Below are positions 18,498 to 26,636 of a DNA stretch of 41,991 bases, piece after piece (position 1 is the first letter of the stretch; the number at the start of each line of letters is the position of its first letter). The stretch is from positions 1 to 41,991 of the forward strand of contig DAHXNE010000121.1 of NCBI GenBank assembly GCA_027366635.1. Direction: 5' to 3'. Below the pieces are notes generated by a model. That model made no database searches, was not told the origin of the DNA, and saw nothing but the letters and a program-made list of their open reading frames with translations. Origin of the DNA: Gammaproteobacteria bacterium (GTDB lineage Bacteria > Pseudomonadota > Gammaproteobacteria > Steroidobacterales > Steroidobacteraceae). Position numbers and translations under genes: made by a program.

Positions 18498-19220
18498 TTA
18501 GGCCATGCCGCCATCGACTGACAGGATCTGTGCGGTGATGTAGGAGGCTTCGTCGGAGGCCAGGAAGGCAACCAGACTCGCGACCTCTTCGGGAGCGCCG
18601 GCACGGCCCAACGGGACCAGGCGTTTGAGGTCCTCCGAGTCGAAGAGTCCCTCGCTCATGGGGGTGGCGATGATGCCGGGAGCGACGGCGTTGACGGTGA
18701 TGCCGCGGGTGGCGAGCTCCAGAGCGAGCGCCCGGGTCGCGGCGTTCAGCGCGCCTTTGGCGGCGGCATAGTTGACCTGGCCGCGGTTGCCGATCAAGGC
18801 GGTGACCGACGAGATGTTGATGATACGGCCCCAGCGCGTGCGGATCATCGGCAGCAGCAGCGGTTGGGTCACGTTGAAGAACCCGTTGACGGACACATCG
18901 ATCACGCGGTGCCACTGCTCCGGGCGCATGCCTGGAAGGACCGCGTCGTCGTGCACGCCGGCATTGTTCACCAGGATCTGGATCGGCCCGGGCAGAGCGG
19001 CGAGCGAGGCGCGCGTGCCGTCGGCGTCCGTCACGTCGAATTGCACCGCCGTGGCGCTGCCGCCCGCCGCGGCGATTTGCTCGGCAAGCGCTTCGGCGGC
19101 GCCGATGTGCTCACGGGCATGCACATAGACGTGATGACCGGCACGGGCGAGACGCCGGCAAATCGCAGCACCGATGCCGCCGCTGCCGCCGGTCACCAGC
19201 GCTCGCATCGGCATGCTCAT
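18498..19220 (-). CDS. 3-oxoacyl-ACP reductase (FabG/ApeQ-like)
   Basis: 240-residue short-chain dehydrogenase that should reduce the beta-keto group after each polyene extension. The NADPH motif is TGGSGGIGAAI at 10-20. NNAGVHDD follows, and the catalytic set is S138, Y151 and K155 in INISSV...VNYAAAKGA. The C-terminus SVDGGMA is typical of FabG. It is the last gene of the aryl-polyene-like operon and starts within the stop of the preceding dehydratase (ATGA). In the known aryl-polyene pathway the same step is done by ApeQ. The name is by analogy. Confidence 0.93.
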   Translation of the reverse strand: MSMPMRALVTGGSGGIGAAICRRLARAGHHVYVHAREHIGAAEALAEQIAAAGGSATAVQFDVTDADGTRASLAALPGPIQILVNNAGVHDDAVLPGMRPEQWHRVIDVSVNGFFNVTQPLLLPMIRTRWGRIINISSVTALIGNRGQVNYAAAKGALNAATRALALELATRGITVNAVAPGIIATPMSEGLFDSEDLKRLVPLGRAGAPEEVASLVAFLASDEASYITAQILSVDGGMA

Positions 19221-19708
19221 GCCCGGCCCGCCCGATCCGCCGCGCCCAATACGATGCTGGCGCGTCCCCTGAGCAACTCGTGCTCGGCGCAGGTGATGGC
19301 AAATGCGTACAGCGCCGTGTCGTCGTCCCCGGCCACGCGTTGTGCGCTGATCGTCAGATCTTCGGCCAGGTCATCGAGCCGCGTGACGTGCAGGTCGAGA
19401 TGGCGAACGCTGGCGAGGTATCCGGCGCGAGCGGGAACACCGAGCAGTCCGGCCATGAGGGCGCCGTGTGCGGCCATGGCCTGGCCGGCATACTCGATCC
19501 CGCAGGCCGCCGGCAGGCAGCCGCGCGCGCGCAACGGGTTGTCGGCCTGTCGATGGCTGCAGGCCCGCGCGCGGATCTGCGTCATGTCCCAGCCGAGCAC
19601 TTCTTCGAGCAGACACATGCGGCCCCGGTGTGGGATGTGTCGCTCGAGCCAATGCCGGTCGATGCGCACCGCGGCGGGCGGGCCGGGGAGCGGGCGAGTG
19701 ATCGTCAC
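19217..19708 (-). CDS. ApeP-like 3-hydroxyacyl-ACP dehydratase
   Basis: 163 residues of hotdog type. HIPHRGRMCLLEEVLGWD near residue 25 is the family signature with its catalytic histidine region, and GIEYAGQAMAAHGAL is the central helix. This group (ApeP-like) partners a second hotdog protein in aryl-polyene assembly. The likely partner here is the gene at 26343. GTG start at 19708 overlaps the chain-length-factor stop as GTGA. The translational start is decided by that overlap. Confidence 0.9.
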   Translation of the reverse strand: MTITRPLPGPPAAVRIDRHWLERHIPHRGRMCLLEEVLGWDMTQIRARACSHRQADNPLRARGCLPAACGIEYAGQAMAAHGALMAGLLGVPARAGYLASVRHLDLHVTRLDDLAEDLTISAQRVAGDDDTALYAFAITCAEHELLRGRASIVLGAADRAGRA

Positions 19709-20514
19709 GGTGTCACCTCCACGGCGAGCTGCAGGCCCGGGAGATACTCGATCACGACGCGCCCGCCGTCGCCGAGCGCGAGCCGACGCAGCAGCGGGAG
19801 GCCGCGCGCGGAAGGCACGCCGAGGCGCAGCGACTCGAGCGCATCGTCCTCGAGCGTGTCGCAGGGCTCTTGCGCCAGCGCCGCCTCGATGCGCGCGCCG
19901 GTGTCGCTTCCGGCCCGAGGCTCGAGCAACAGCGCGCAGGCGAACGCCGCGGCGAGCGGCCGTTTCGCATGCAGCGGTTCGGGATACGCGATCTCATAGC
20001 TGACCAGCAGCACGGGCGCGGCGCGTGTCCTGAGCTGGGCAAGCGCCTCGAGCAGCCCGGCGGCGAAGCTGCCGTCGTACGCGGTGAGCGCGATCGACGG
20101 CGCGGTGGAGCGCATGGCGATGCTCCAGTAGCCGGAGGCCGCATTGTGAATCGAATTGTGGAAGCGGGTCGGGGAGATCTGCCGCTCGGGCGAGGCGAGC
20201 GTCGAGCAGATCTCGTGGCAGATCGCACCATCGCCGCCGGATGCGGCGAAGACCGTGGCGAGCTGCGCGGCGTCGAGATCGGCCGCGGCGGCCGCTTGCT
20301 GCGCCACGGAAAGCGCCAGGCGTACGGTGGCGCCGACCCGGCGCCGCTCGGCGGGCGGCAGCGCCACCGGCGGCGGCGGCTCGGTGAGCGCCGGCGTGTA
20401 GGGCTCGCGCCCGGTGAGCACGGCGGCGGTGCTCGGCCAGTCGCGCAGACCCGGCCCGAGCACGCCGATGGCGCGCACATACGCTTGGAGAGGCGGCGGC
20501 GGATCCTCAGCCAT
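19705..20514 (-). CDS. Ketosynthase-like chain-length factor (ApeC-like)
   Basis: 269 residues, beta-ketoacyl-synthase N-terminal-like domain. It resembles the short CLF partner that pairs with a KS in aryl-polyene systems. Where a true KS has its nucleophilic cysteine this protein reads VFAASGGDGAICHEI, and the later SPTRFHNSIHNAASGYW is the conserved family stretch. It is therefore predicted not to condense by itself but to form a heterodimer with the upstream KS. ATG at 20514 overlaps the KS stop by eight bases, consistent with stoichiometric coupled translation. Confidence 0.88.
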   Translation of the reverse strand: MAEDPPPPLQAYVRAIGVLGPGLRDWPSTAAVLTGREPYTPALTEPPPPVALPPAERRRVGATVRLALSVAQQAAAAADLDAAQLATVFAASGGDGAICHEICSTLASPERQISPTRFHNSIHNAASGYWSIAMRSTAPSIALTAYDGSFAAGLLEALAQLRTRAAPVLLVSYEIAYPEPLHAKRPLAAAFACALLLEPRAGSDTGARIEAALAQEPCDTLEDDALESLRLGVPSARGLPLLRRLALGDGGRVVIEYLPGLQLAVEVTP

Positions 20515-21700
20515 GGGGACGCTCCAGGAGCAGGCTGCAGTTCGAGCCGCCGAAACCGAAGGAGTTGCTGAGCACACAGGCGAGCTCGTCCAGACGATTG
20601 TCGATGAGATAGTCGACCGCCAGGGCCGGGTCGGGCCGGGTGGTGTTGATGCCGGCGGGCGCCAGCGCGTGACGCAGCGCGAGCGCGCAGATCACGGCCT
20701 CGAGCGCGCCGGCCGCACCGAGGGTGTGGCCGGTGGCACCCTTGGTGGAGCTGACCGGGACCCGTGTACCAACCAGCGCGGCCACGGCCCGCGCCTCGGC
20801 GGCGTCGTTGCTCGGCGTGCCGGTGCCGTGCAGGTTGATGTAGTCGATGTCCTCGGGGCGCCGGCCGGCGTCGGCCAGCGCGGCGAGCATCGCGGCGCGC
20901 GCCCCGAGTCCGTCCGGGTGAGGCGCGGACATGTGGTAGGCATCGCTCGACTCGCCGACGCCGGTGAGCCACACGGTGCCGGCGGGCGCGTCCGGCGTGA
21001 GCGGCTCGAGCAGCGCGAAAGCGGCCGCCTCGCCGATCGAAATCCCGTCACGGTTCATATCGAACGGCCGGCACGGGCCGCGCGCGACCAGTTGCAGCGC
21101 ATGAAACCCGTACAGCGTCGTCAGACACAGCGAATCGACCCCGCCGACCACCGCGGCATCGATCACTCCGGCCTCGATCAGGCGAGCCGCGGAGCCGAAC
21201 ACCTTGGCGCTGGAGGAGCAGGCCGTCGAGACGACCGCCGCGGGGCCCTCGAGCGCGAGCGAGCGGCGCACGAAGTCCCCGAGCGAGAACGCGTTGTGGG
21301 TGGTGGCGTAGTCGAAGTCCTCCGGCAATGCCCCGTCGGGTCCCCGCCGGCGGTAGGCGAGCTCGGTCTGGAGCATGCCGGAGGTGCTGGTGCCGAGAAA
21401 CACCCCGATGCGTCGCGGGCCGTGCCGCGCGGCGCAGGCCTGAACCGCCGCGATGAACCCGTCCTGCGCCAGTGCGAGCTGCGCCAGCCGGTTGTTGCGG
21501 CACTCGAAGCGCGCCAGCGCCGCAGGCAACCGTACCGCATCGACCTGCGGCACCTCTGCGACCCAGGTCTGCAGCGCCACCGTCTCGAAGGCGCACGGCG
21601 CGAGGGCGCCACGCCGCGCGCGCAGCGCCGTGTAGGTGGCCTCGAGCCCCAGGCCGATGGCGCTGGTGGCGGTAAAGCAGCTGAGCGCCAGCGGTCTCAT
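20507..21700 (-). CDS. Beta-ketoacyl-ACP synthase (ApeO-like)
   Basis: 397 residues, complete Cys-His-His KS. The nucleophile is C161 in VSTACSSSAK. The histidines are H291 in NLHGTGTPSND and H325 in KGATGHTLGAAG. The C-terminal SNSFGFGGSN is also present. It is the elongating condensing enzyme of the cluster. The start overlaps the deacetylase stop as ATGA. It is the only active-site-complete KS in the operon: no second KS equivalent to ApeR was found in the window. Confidence 0.94.
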   Translation of the reverse strand: MRPLALSCFTATSAIGLGLEATYTALRARRGALAPCAFETVALQTWVAEVPQVDAVRLPAALARFECRNNRLAQLALAQDGFIAAVQACAARHGPRRIGVFLGTSTSGMLQTELAYRRRGPDGALPEDFDYATTHNAFSLGDFVRRSLALEGPAAVVSTACSSSAKVFGSAARLIEAGVIDAAVVGGVDSLCLTTLYGFHALQLVARGPCRPFDMNRDGISIGEAAAFALLEPLTPDAPAGTVWLTGVGESSDAYHMSAPHPDGLGARAAMLAALADAGRRPEDIDYINLHGTGTPSNDAAEARAVAALVGTRVPVSSTKGATGHTLGAAGALEAVICALALRHALAPAGINTTRPDPALAVDYLIDNRLDELACVLSNSFGFGGSNCSLLLERPHG

Positions 21701-22515
21701 GGCAGGGCTTCCCGCAGCGTCACCGGCTTCAGGCCGGCGTGACGCACCGCCGCCAGCAGCCGAGGCAACACCTCGAGAACGACCGCGGTCCCGCCGGCGG
21801 AGCGGGCGGCGTGTCCGTCGTGCAGCAGCAGAATGTCTCCCGGGCCCAGCGCCCGCGTGAGCGCGCCGAGTACCCGCCCGGGCTGCCGATCGACCGTGTC
21901 GAATCCCCGCCGCGTCCAACTCGCCAGGCGCAGTCCCAGCCGCTGCAGAAGCGGGTCGAGCAGCGGGCTGCGCAGGCCGGCGGGCGCGCGGAAGAATCGC
22001 GGCGGCACGCCGGTGGTCCCGGCGATGGTCTGCTGTGCCCGCTCGACCTCGGCACGCAGAGCGCGCGGACCGAGCAGGGAGAAGTGGTTCAGGTGCCGTT
22101 GGCTGTGGTTCTCCACCGCGTGGCCAGCGGCGATGATCTGGCGGGTGAGCACCGGGTGCGCGGCGACCCGCTCGCCGATGCAGAAGAACGTCGCCGCAAC
22201 TCCCGCGCGCGCGAGCAGCTCGAGCACGCGCGGGGTGATCTCCGGATCCGGGCCGTCATCGAGCGTCAGTGCGATCCGCCGATCCCCTGGGATCGGCGGC
22301 AGAGTCGTCCAGTTGGGGCCCAGCAGGTGGCTGCGCGGCCAGAGCCCGGCGGCCATCAGCAGCGCGTGATTGGCGAGCACGGCGCCGAGTGCCCAAGGCC
22401 ATAGCGACGGACGGGCCAACACGGCCGCGGCAGCCCCGCCATGGATGCCGGCGGACGTGAACAGCAGCGGTGCGGGGCGCCAGCGGCGCGCAGCGGGCAG
22501 AGCGTCGGTGTGCAT
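21697..22515 (-). CDS. Polysaccharide deacetylase (NodB-type) family protein
   Basis: About 272 residues. There are two probable N-terminal membrane helices (residues about 18-60), then a NodB domain. The metal/catalytic motif is ALTLDDGPDPE (D86-D87), followed by ENHSQRHLNHFS with the metal histidines, FFRAPAGLRSPLL, and ILLLHDGHAA. The family removes acetyl or similar groups from N-acetylated sugars or peptidoglycan. Its presence between exporter and KS is atypical for described aryl-polyene gene sets. ATG at 22515 is preferred to the in-frame TTG at 22521. The MMPL stop lies nine bases upstream. Confidence 0.9.
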   Translation of the reverse strand: MHTDALPAARRWRPAPLLFTSAGIHGGAAAAVLARPSLWPWALGAVLANHALLMAAGLWPRSHLLGPNWTTLPPIPGDRRIALTLDDGPDPEITPRVLELLARAGVAATFFCIGERVAAHPVLTRQIIAAGHAVENHSQRHLNHFSLLGPRALRAEVERAQQTIAGTTGVPPRFFRAPAGLRSPLLDPLLQRLGLRLASWTRRGFDTVDRQPGRVLGALTRALGPGDILLLHDGHAARSAGGTAVVLEVLPRLLAAVRHAGLKPVTLREALP

Positions 22516-22524
22516 CGGCAAATT

Positions 22525-24867
22525 TTAGCCTCGCGCCGGCGGCGGCGCCGGATCGGGCCGCAGCAGCGCGGCGAATACCAGTGCGAGCCACGCCCCCGGC
22601 GCCACCGTCTCGCCGAGCTGGCGCAGCAGCGGCACCGAGGCGAAGGCGAGCGTGCCGAATCCGAGCACGGTGGCGCTATTGGCGACCAGGAGCGAGGCCA
22701 GGGTCAGCGCCGGCTCGGTGGATCGGCGTTCGAGAAAGAGCGCGTAGTTGGAGCCCACCGCGACGATGAGCAGCAGGCCGATCAGGTGCAGCAGCGTGAG
22801 CCGCTCCCCGAGCGCGATCAGGCCGGCCGCCACGGTCAGCACGGCCAGCAGCAGCGGCGCCATCACTCTGAGCATGCGCCGCACCGAGCGCAGCGCGATC
22901 AGCAGCAGCAGCGCAATGGCGCCCAGCCCACCGAGCGACAGGCGTACCGCTTCGTCGAGGTACGTCGAGTACAGCCTATCGGTTGCCTGCTTCAGGTTGA
23001 GCACCACCGCGTGCAGCGGCGCGAGCGCGGCGCGTATCCGGACCAGATTGATCGGCCGGGCGCGCGCCGGCGAGAGCGGCAGCAGCGCCTGCCACGTGCG
23101 CCGGTTTTTGATCAGCAGGCCGTCCACGGCCGCGGCGAAGGAAGTGCCCGCCAAAGCTCGACGCCCGATCGGCGCGGCGGTGCGCGCCGCCTCGACCGCA
23201 TGCACGAACGGTGCGAGCTGCGCGGGTGTGAGCGGCAGCCCCGCAAGTGCGCGGGCCAGGCGCTGCTGCAGCAGCTGTGGCGGCGGCAGCGCCCGCTGGC
23301 GGCGGCGTTGCACTGCCCGGCTCGGCAGATACAGCGCCGGACTCTGGTAGCTGCCGATCACACCGCGTGCCGCCAACGCATCGAGCACCGTTGCGGCCCG
23401 CTCAGCGGCGCGCAGGGCCGCCTGCTCACTCGGTGCGCGGATGATCGCCACGTCGCCGACCGGCGGCGCGCCGAGCGCTGCGCGCAGCCGCGCGTCGAGC
23501 CGCTGCGCCGCGATCGGCACCGGGCTGAGCGCCGCGAGCTGTTGGTTCCACAGCCGGTCGCGGTGGGCGAAGAGCACGGCCACCGCCGCGAGGCCGAGGG
23601 CGAGCAGCGCCAGGCGCGCGACCCGCCCGCCGCGCAGCACCCTCCCGGCCGCCTCGCCGAGCGGGCGAAGATCGCGCACGGTGAAGGCCGCCGGCAGCAG
23701 AGGCGGCAATACGAAGCGGGTGACCGCGCCCGCGGCCAACACCCCGACCAGCGAGTACAGGCCGAGCTGAGCGAGCCCGGGAAAGCTCGAGGCGAGCAGC
23801 GCCGCGAATCCGCACACCGAGGCCAGCATCCCGAGTCGCACCGTCGGCCACGCCGTGCGCCGCCAATGTTGGCCGCCGTCGGCACCGGACCGATCGCTGC
23901 GCGACTGGACGAACAGATAGACCGAGTAATCCACCGCCTCGCCGATCAGCGTGACACCGAAGCCGAGCGTCACGCCCTGGACCACGCCGAAGCGCAGCGC
24001 CACCGCCGCGATGCCGGCCAGCGCGCCCGAGACCACCGGCACCAGACCGAGCGCCAGGGCTCGCGCCGACCGGTACGCCAGTGCGAGCAGAGTCAGGATC
24101 AGCGCGCCGCTCACCAGCGACAGGCGCAGCACCTCGTGTTTGATCCGCGATCGCGCCTCGACCGCGAAGACCCCCGGGCCGGTCATCTGCAGCGAGGCGC
24201 GCACCCGCCCGGCCGCGAGCGCGGCCCGAAAGTCGGCGCGGATGCGCTCGATGTCCCGTGCCTGGGCGTCGGTGTCCGAGCCGGGCGCGCGAGTGCGCAC
24301 GAGCAGCAGGGCCGCGCTACCGCCTCGCGAGACCCACACGCCGTCGGCGCGGCGCGGTGGCTCGAGTCGGGCGAGGGCGGTGGATATCGCGAGCATCTCG
24401 CCGGTCGGATCGCTCGAGAGTGCCGGCGCGGCGAGGACCCCGCCCGGGGTGGCCACCAGCGCCAGGGTGTTGCGGATGGCTGCGCGCAGGCCAGCGACCG
24501 TGAACTGCCGGGCGGTGACGGCGGGGCTGAGCAGGTAACGGTGCGCAAACAGAAAGGCCGCATCGCGGCGCTCTGTTGCGGCCGAGCCGTTCTCGACCGT
24601 CGTGAAACCCGGGTCGGCGCGTAGGCGCGCGGCGAGCGCCTGCGAGAGCCGAGCGCGCGCGGCGCCATCGGCGCCGCGTATTGCCACGATGATCAGCCGT
24701 GAGGCGACGCCGTTGCGCAACTGTTCGACGAGCAGCCGCTCGCTCGCGGTCGGGGCTTGCGGCAGGAACGCCGACAGACCCGCGGAGTAGTGGGCGCGTG
24801 CGGCGATGACGATCGCCAGCGCCATCAGCGCCGCCCACGCCAGCACCGTGGCCGGTCGGGCCTTCAT
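22525..24867 (-). CDS. MMPL/RND-type exporter (ApeM-like)
   Basis: 780 residues. The layout is helix, large periplasmic loop, helical bundle, twice. The first bundle follows residue about 260 (GVTLIGEAVDYSVYLFVQSR is the family's GEAxDY region). The second closes the protein with LLLIVAVGSNYALFLERR. This class of MMPL exporters is linked to movement of aryl-polyene lipids or their intermediates across the inner membrane together with a LolA-like periplasmic carrier. ATG at 24867 overlaps the LolA-like stop as ATGA, supporting that partnership. Confidence 0.93.
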   Translation of the reverse strand: MKARPATVLAWAALMALAIVIAARAHYSAGLSAFLPQAPTASERLLVEQLRNGVASRLIIVAIRGADGAARARLSQALAARLRADPGFTTVENGSAATERRDAAFLFAHRYLLSPAVTARQFTVAGLRAAIRNTLALVATPGGVLAAPALSSDPTGEMLAISTALARLEPPRRADGVWVSRGGSAALLLVRTRAPGSDTDAQARDIERIRADFRAALAAGRVRASLQMTGPGVFAVEARSRIKHEVLRLSLVSGALILTLLALAYRSARALALGLVPVVSGALAGIAAVALRFGVVQGVTLGFGVTLIGEAVDYSVYLFVQSRSDRSGADGGQHWRRTAWPTVRLGMLASVCGFAALLASSFPGLAQLGLYSLVGVLAAGAVTRFVLPPLLPAAFTVRDLRPLGEAAGRVLRGGRVARLALLALGLAAVAVLFAHRDRLWNQQLAALSPVPIAAQRLDARLRAALGAPPVGDVAIIRAPSEQAALRAAERAATVLDALAARGVIGSYQSPALYLPSRAVQRRRQRALPPPQLLQQRLARALAGLPLTPAQLAPFVHAVEAARTAAPIGRRALAGTSFAAAVDGLLIKNRRTWQALLPLSPARARPINLVRIRAALAPLHAVVLNLKQATDRLYSTYLDEAVRLSLGGLGAIALLLLIALRSVRRMLRVMAPLLLAVLTVAAGLIALGERLTLLHLIGLLLIVAVGSNYALFLERRSTEPALTLASLLVANSATVLGFGTLAFASVPLLRQLGETVAPGAWLALVFAALLRPDPAPPPARG

Positions 24868-25448
24868 GATGGGGGCAGCGGCTCGATGCGCATGACGGTG
24901 CGCGCACCGCTGCGCGCGCGGATCTCGATCGCGCGGATGTCGGCCCGCGAGCCGCGTAGGGTGATCCGGCTCACCGGGGCGCCGCGCGCTTTGGGCGTGA
25001 GCGTCAGGTGCCACTGGGCCAGTGTGCCGGTGAACGCGATGTCGAAGTGCCTCTCGAGCCCCCCGGCGTCACCGGAGAGCGTCTCGCGCAGCGCGGACAC
25101 GTACACCGCAATCTGCGGATAGGCGCGCACGTCGAGTCGCCGAACCTGCGAGCCGCGGCGCATCGTCAGGTGGTCGCCGTGGAGAATCAACTCGCTCGCG
25201 GCCGGCGTGAGCGTGTGCTGCTCGAGAGTGTCCGGGGCTTGGTAGGCGAGCACGCCCGCGCTGAGCAGCGGGCGCGTCAGTCCCTGCACATAGGTACGCG
25301 CCTGAAAGCTGGCCCGAGCGCTGTGGCGCGCCGCGAGCAGGCTCATCAGGCGGGTGAAATCGGCTGGAACGGCCGCATGCGCCGCCAGGCTCGCGGCCCA
25401 CACCGCCAGCAGCGCGGCCGCCCGCCTAGGCCTGCGCCCAGAAGTCAT
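24864..25448 (-). CDS. LolA-like outer-membrane lipoprotein carrier homologue
   Basis: 194 residues. A signal peptide is clear: RRPRRAAALLAVWAASLAAHA, cut near residue 26. The mature part has LolA-like features (FTRLMSLLAARHSARASF, then a beta-rich body with short TLEQHTLTPAASELILHGD strands). In aryl-polyene clusters this protein (ApeL-like) is thought to carry the product or its lipid form across the periplasm. ATG at 25448 lies inside the last 23 bases of the acyltransferase gene. Similarity to true LolA is modest, so cargo is inferred from context. Confidence 0.82.
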   Translation of the reverse strand: MTSGRRPRRAAALLAVWAASLAAHAAVPADFTRLMSLLAARHSARASFQARTYVQGLTRPLLSAGVLAYQAPDTLEQHTLTPAASELILHGDHLTMRRGSQVRRLDVRAYPQIAVYVSALRETLSGDAGGLERHFDIAFTGTLAQWHLTLTPKARGAPVSRITLRGSRADIRAIEIRARSGARTVMRIEPLPPS

Positions 25449-26346
25449 AGAAATTGAACCAGTTGTAGGGCTGCTCGCGGCAATGGCGCTCGAGCGCAGC
25501 GGCGTAGTGCTGGATCGCCGTGCGCACCGCCACGGCGCGCGCCGCGCGGGGCACGCCCGTGAAATCCGCCAGCGGCTCGAACACAACGCGGTAACGGTTG
25601 GCGCCGAGGTACAGCCCCGTCATCAGCACCACGGGCCGGCCGAGAACGGCCGCCGCTCGGAACGGCCCGGTTGGAAAGCGCGCCGGCGCGCCGAGGAAGC
25701 TGACGGTCTCGCAGGCCTGCAGGCGCGGAGTCCGGTCGGCGAGAATGCCCACCGAGACGCCTTGCGCAAGCTGGCGTTCGACCTCGAGCAGCGCCAGCGG
25801 ATCGTCCCCGAGGGGGACGATTCCGGTGGCCGCCTGCGGGTTCAGCGCCGCCAGCGCCGCATTGATCTTGCGGGCATTGCGCGTGTGGGTCGCCATCACC
25901 ACCGGGATCGCGGCGCGCCGCCCGATCGCGCGCATGACCTCGAAGCTGCCCAGATGAGCGCCGAACAGCAGCACACCGCCGCGGCCCTGGGCGAGAAATT
26001 CACGCACCAGCCCCTCACCCTGGATCTGCAGATCGAACAGATCGAAGCGGTCGGTGAGCAGATATACCCGGTCATGGATGGTGGTGGCGAAGGCGAGCAC
26101 GTGGCGGAAGCGCTCGGACGGGCGCGGCCGGCGGCCCAGCGCCCGGGTGAGGTAGCACCGCGAGGCGCGCCGTGCGCGCGGCGCAAACAGGAAGTAATAC
26201 GTGGCGATGACGTACAGCACGAGGCGGCCGGGCCGGCGTCCGACGCGCAGCGAGAAGCGAGCCATCAGGCGCAACAGAGCCAGACTGCCGCGCTCGCGGC
26301 GCTCGGCCCAGCGTGCGGCGGATCCGATGTCCGCGGACATGCTCAT
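25426..26346 (-). CDS. LpxL/HtrB-type acyltransferase
   Basis: 306 residues. The catalytic motif is GAHLGSFEVMRA, with H131 and E136 in the H-x4-E arrangement, preceded by a hydrophobic anchor region at about residues 40-55. The conserved VGILADR and PTGPFRAAAVLG blocks are present. Relatives acylate lipid A or related lipids. In aryl-polyene operons such enzymes are thought to transfer the polyene to a lipid carrier. The start overlaps the dehydratase stop as ATGA. Confidence 0.9.
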   Translation of the reverse strand: MSMSADIGSAARWAERRERGSLALLRLMARFSLRVGRRPGRLVLYVIATYYFLFAPRARRASRCYLTRALGRRPRPSERFRHVLAFATTIHDRVYLLTDRFDLFDLQIQGEGLVREFLAQGRGGVLLFGAHLGSFEVMRAIGRRAAIPVVMATHTRNARKINAALAALNPQAATGIVPLGDDPLALLEVERQLAQGVSVGILADRTPRLQACETVSFLGAPARFPTGPFRAAAVLGRPVVLMTGLYLGANRYRVVFEPLADFTGVPRAARAVAVRTAIQHYAAALERHCREQPYNWFNFYDFWAQA

Positions 26347-26636
26347 GGCTTGCTCAGCGTGCCTTCGGCGATGGCTCGGCCGCGGCTGTCGAGTTGGAAG
26401 CGGATCGCGCCGCTTTCCAGCCGGTGAAATTCCAGCTCGAGCGGCTCGCCCGGGCGGACCGCGCCGAGAAATTTCATCACCGGGACGCGCCAGCGGCCTG
26501 CGCTGCGCGGCTCAGCCGCCTCGATCGCGTCGATGGCCGCAGCGAGCAGGACCGCACCGGGCAGCACGGGCGCGCCGGGGAAGTGGCCGTCATACGCCGG
26601 GTGGTCGGCCGGCATCGTGAGGACGACGCGGCTCAT
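26343..26636 (-). CDS. ApeI-like hotdog 3-hydroxyacyl-ACP dehydratase
   Basis: 97 residues, a single small hotdog domain of FabZ/FabA type. The catalytic histidine region is DHPAYDGHFPGAPVLPGAV (H18). The following FHRLESGAIRFQLDS is the hotdog strand pattern. It is expected to dehydrate the 3-hydroxyacyl-ACP with the ApeP-like protein of this operon. ATG at 26636 overlaps the AMP-ligase stop as ATGA. The length is typical for ApeI-like proteins. Confidence 0.9.
   Translation of the reverse strand: MSRVVLTMPADHPAYDGHFPGAPVLPGAVLLAAAIDAIEAAEPRSAGRWRVPVMKFLGAVRPGEPLELEFHRLESGAIRFQLDSRGRAIAEGTLSKP

Noticed and set aside
22441..24624. 727-codon plus-strand frame across the MMPL exporter
   Set aside because: Very rich in Arg, Gln and His with no domain. 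The exporter on the other strand has clear family motifs and coupled neighbours.
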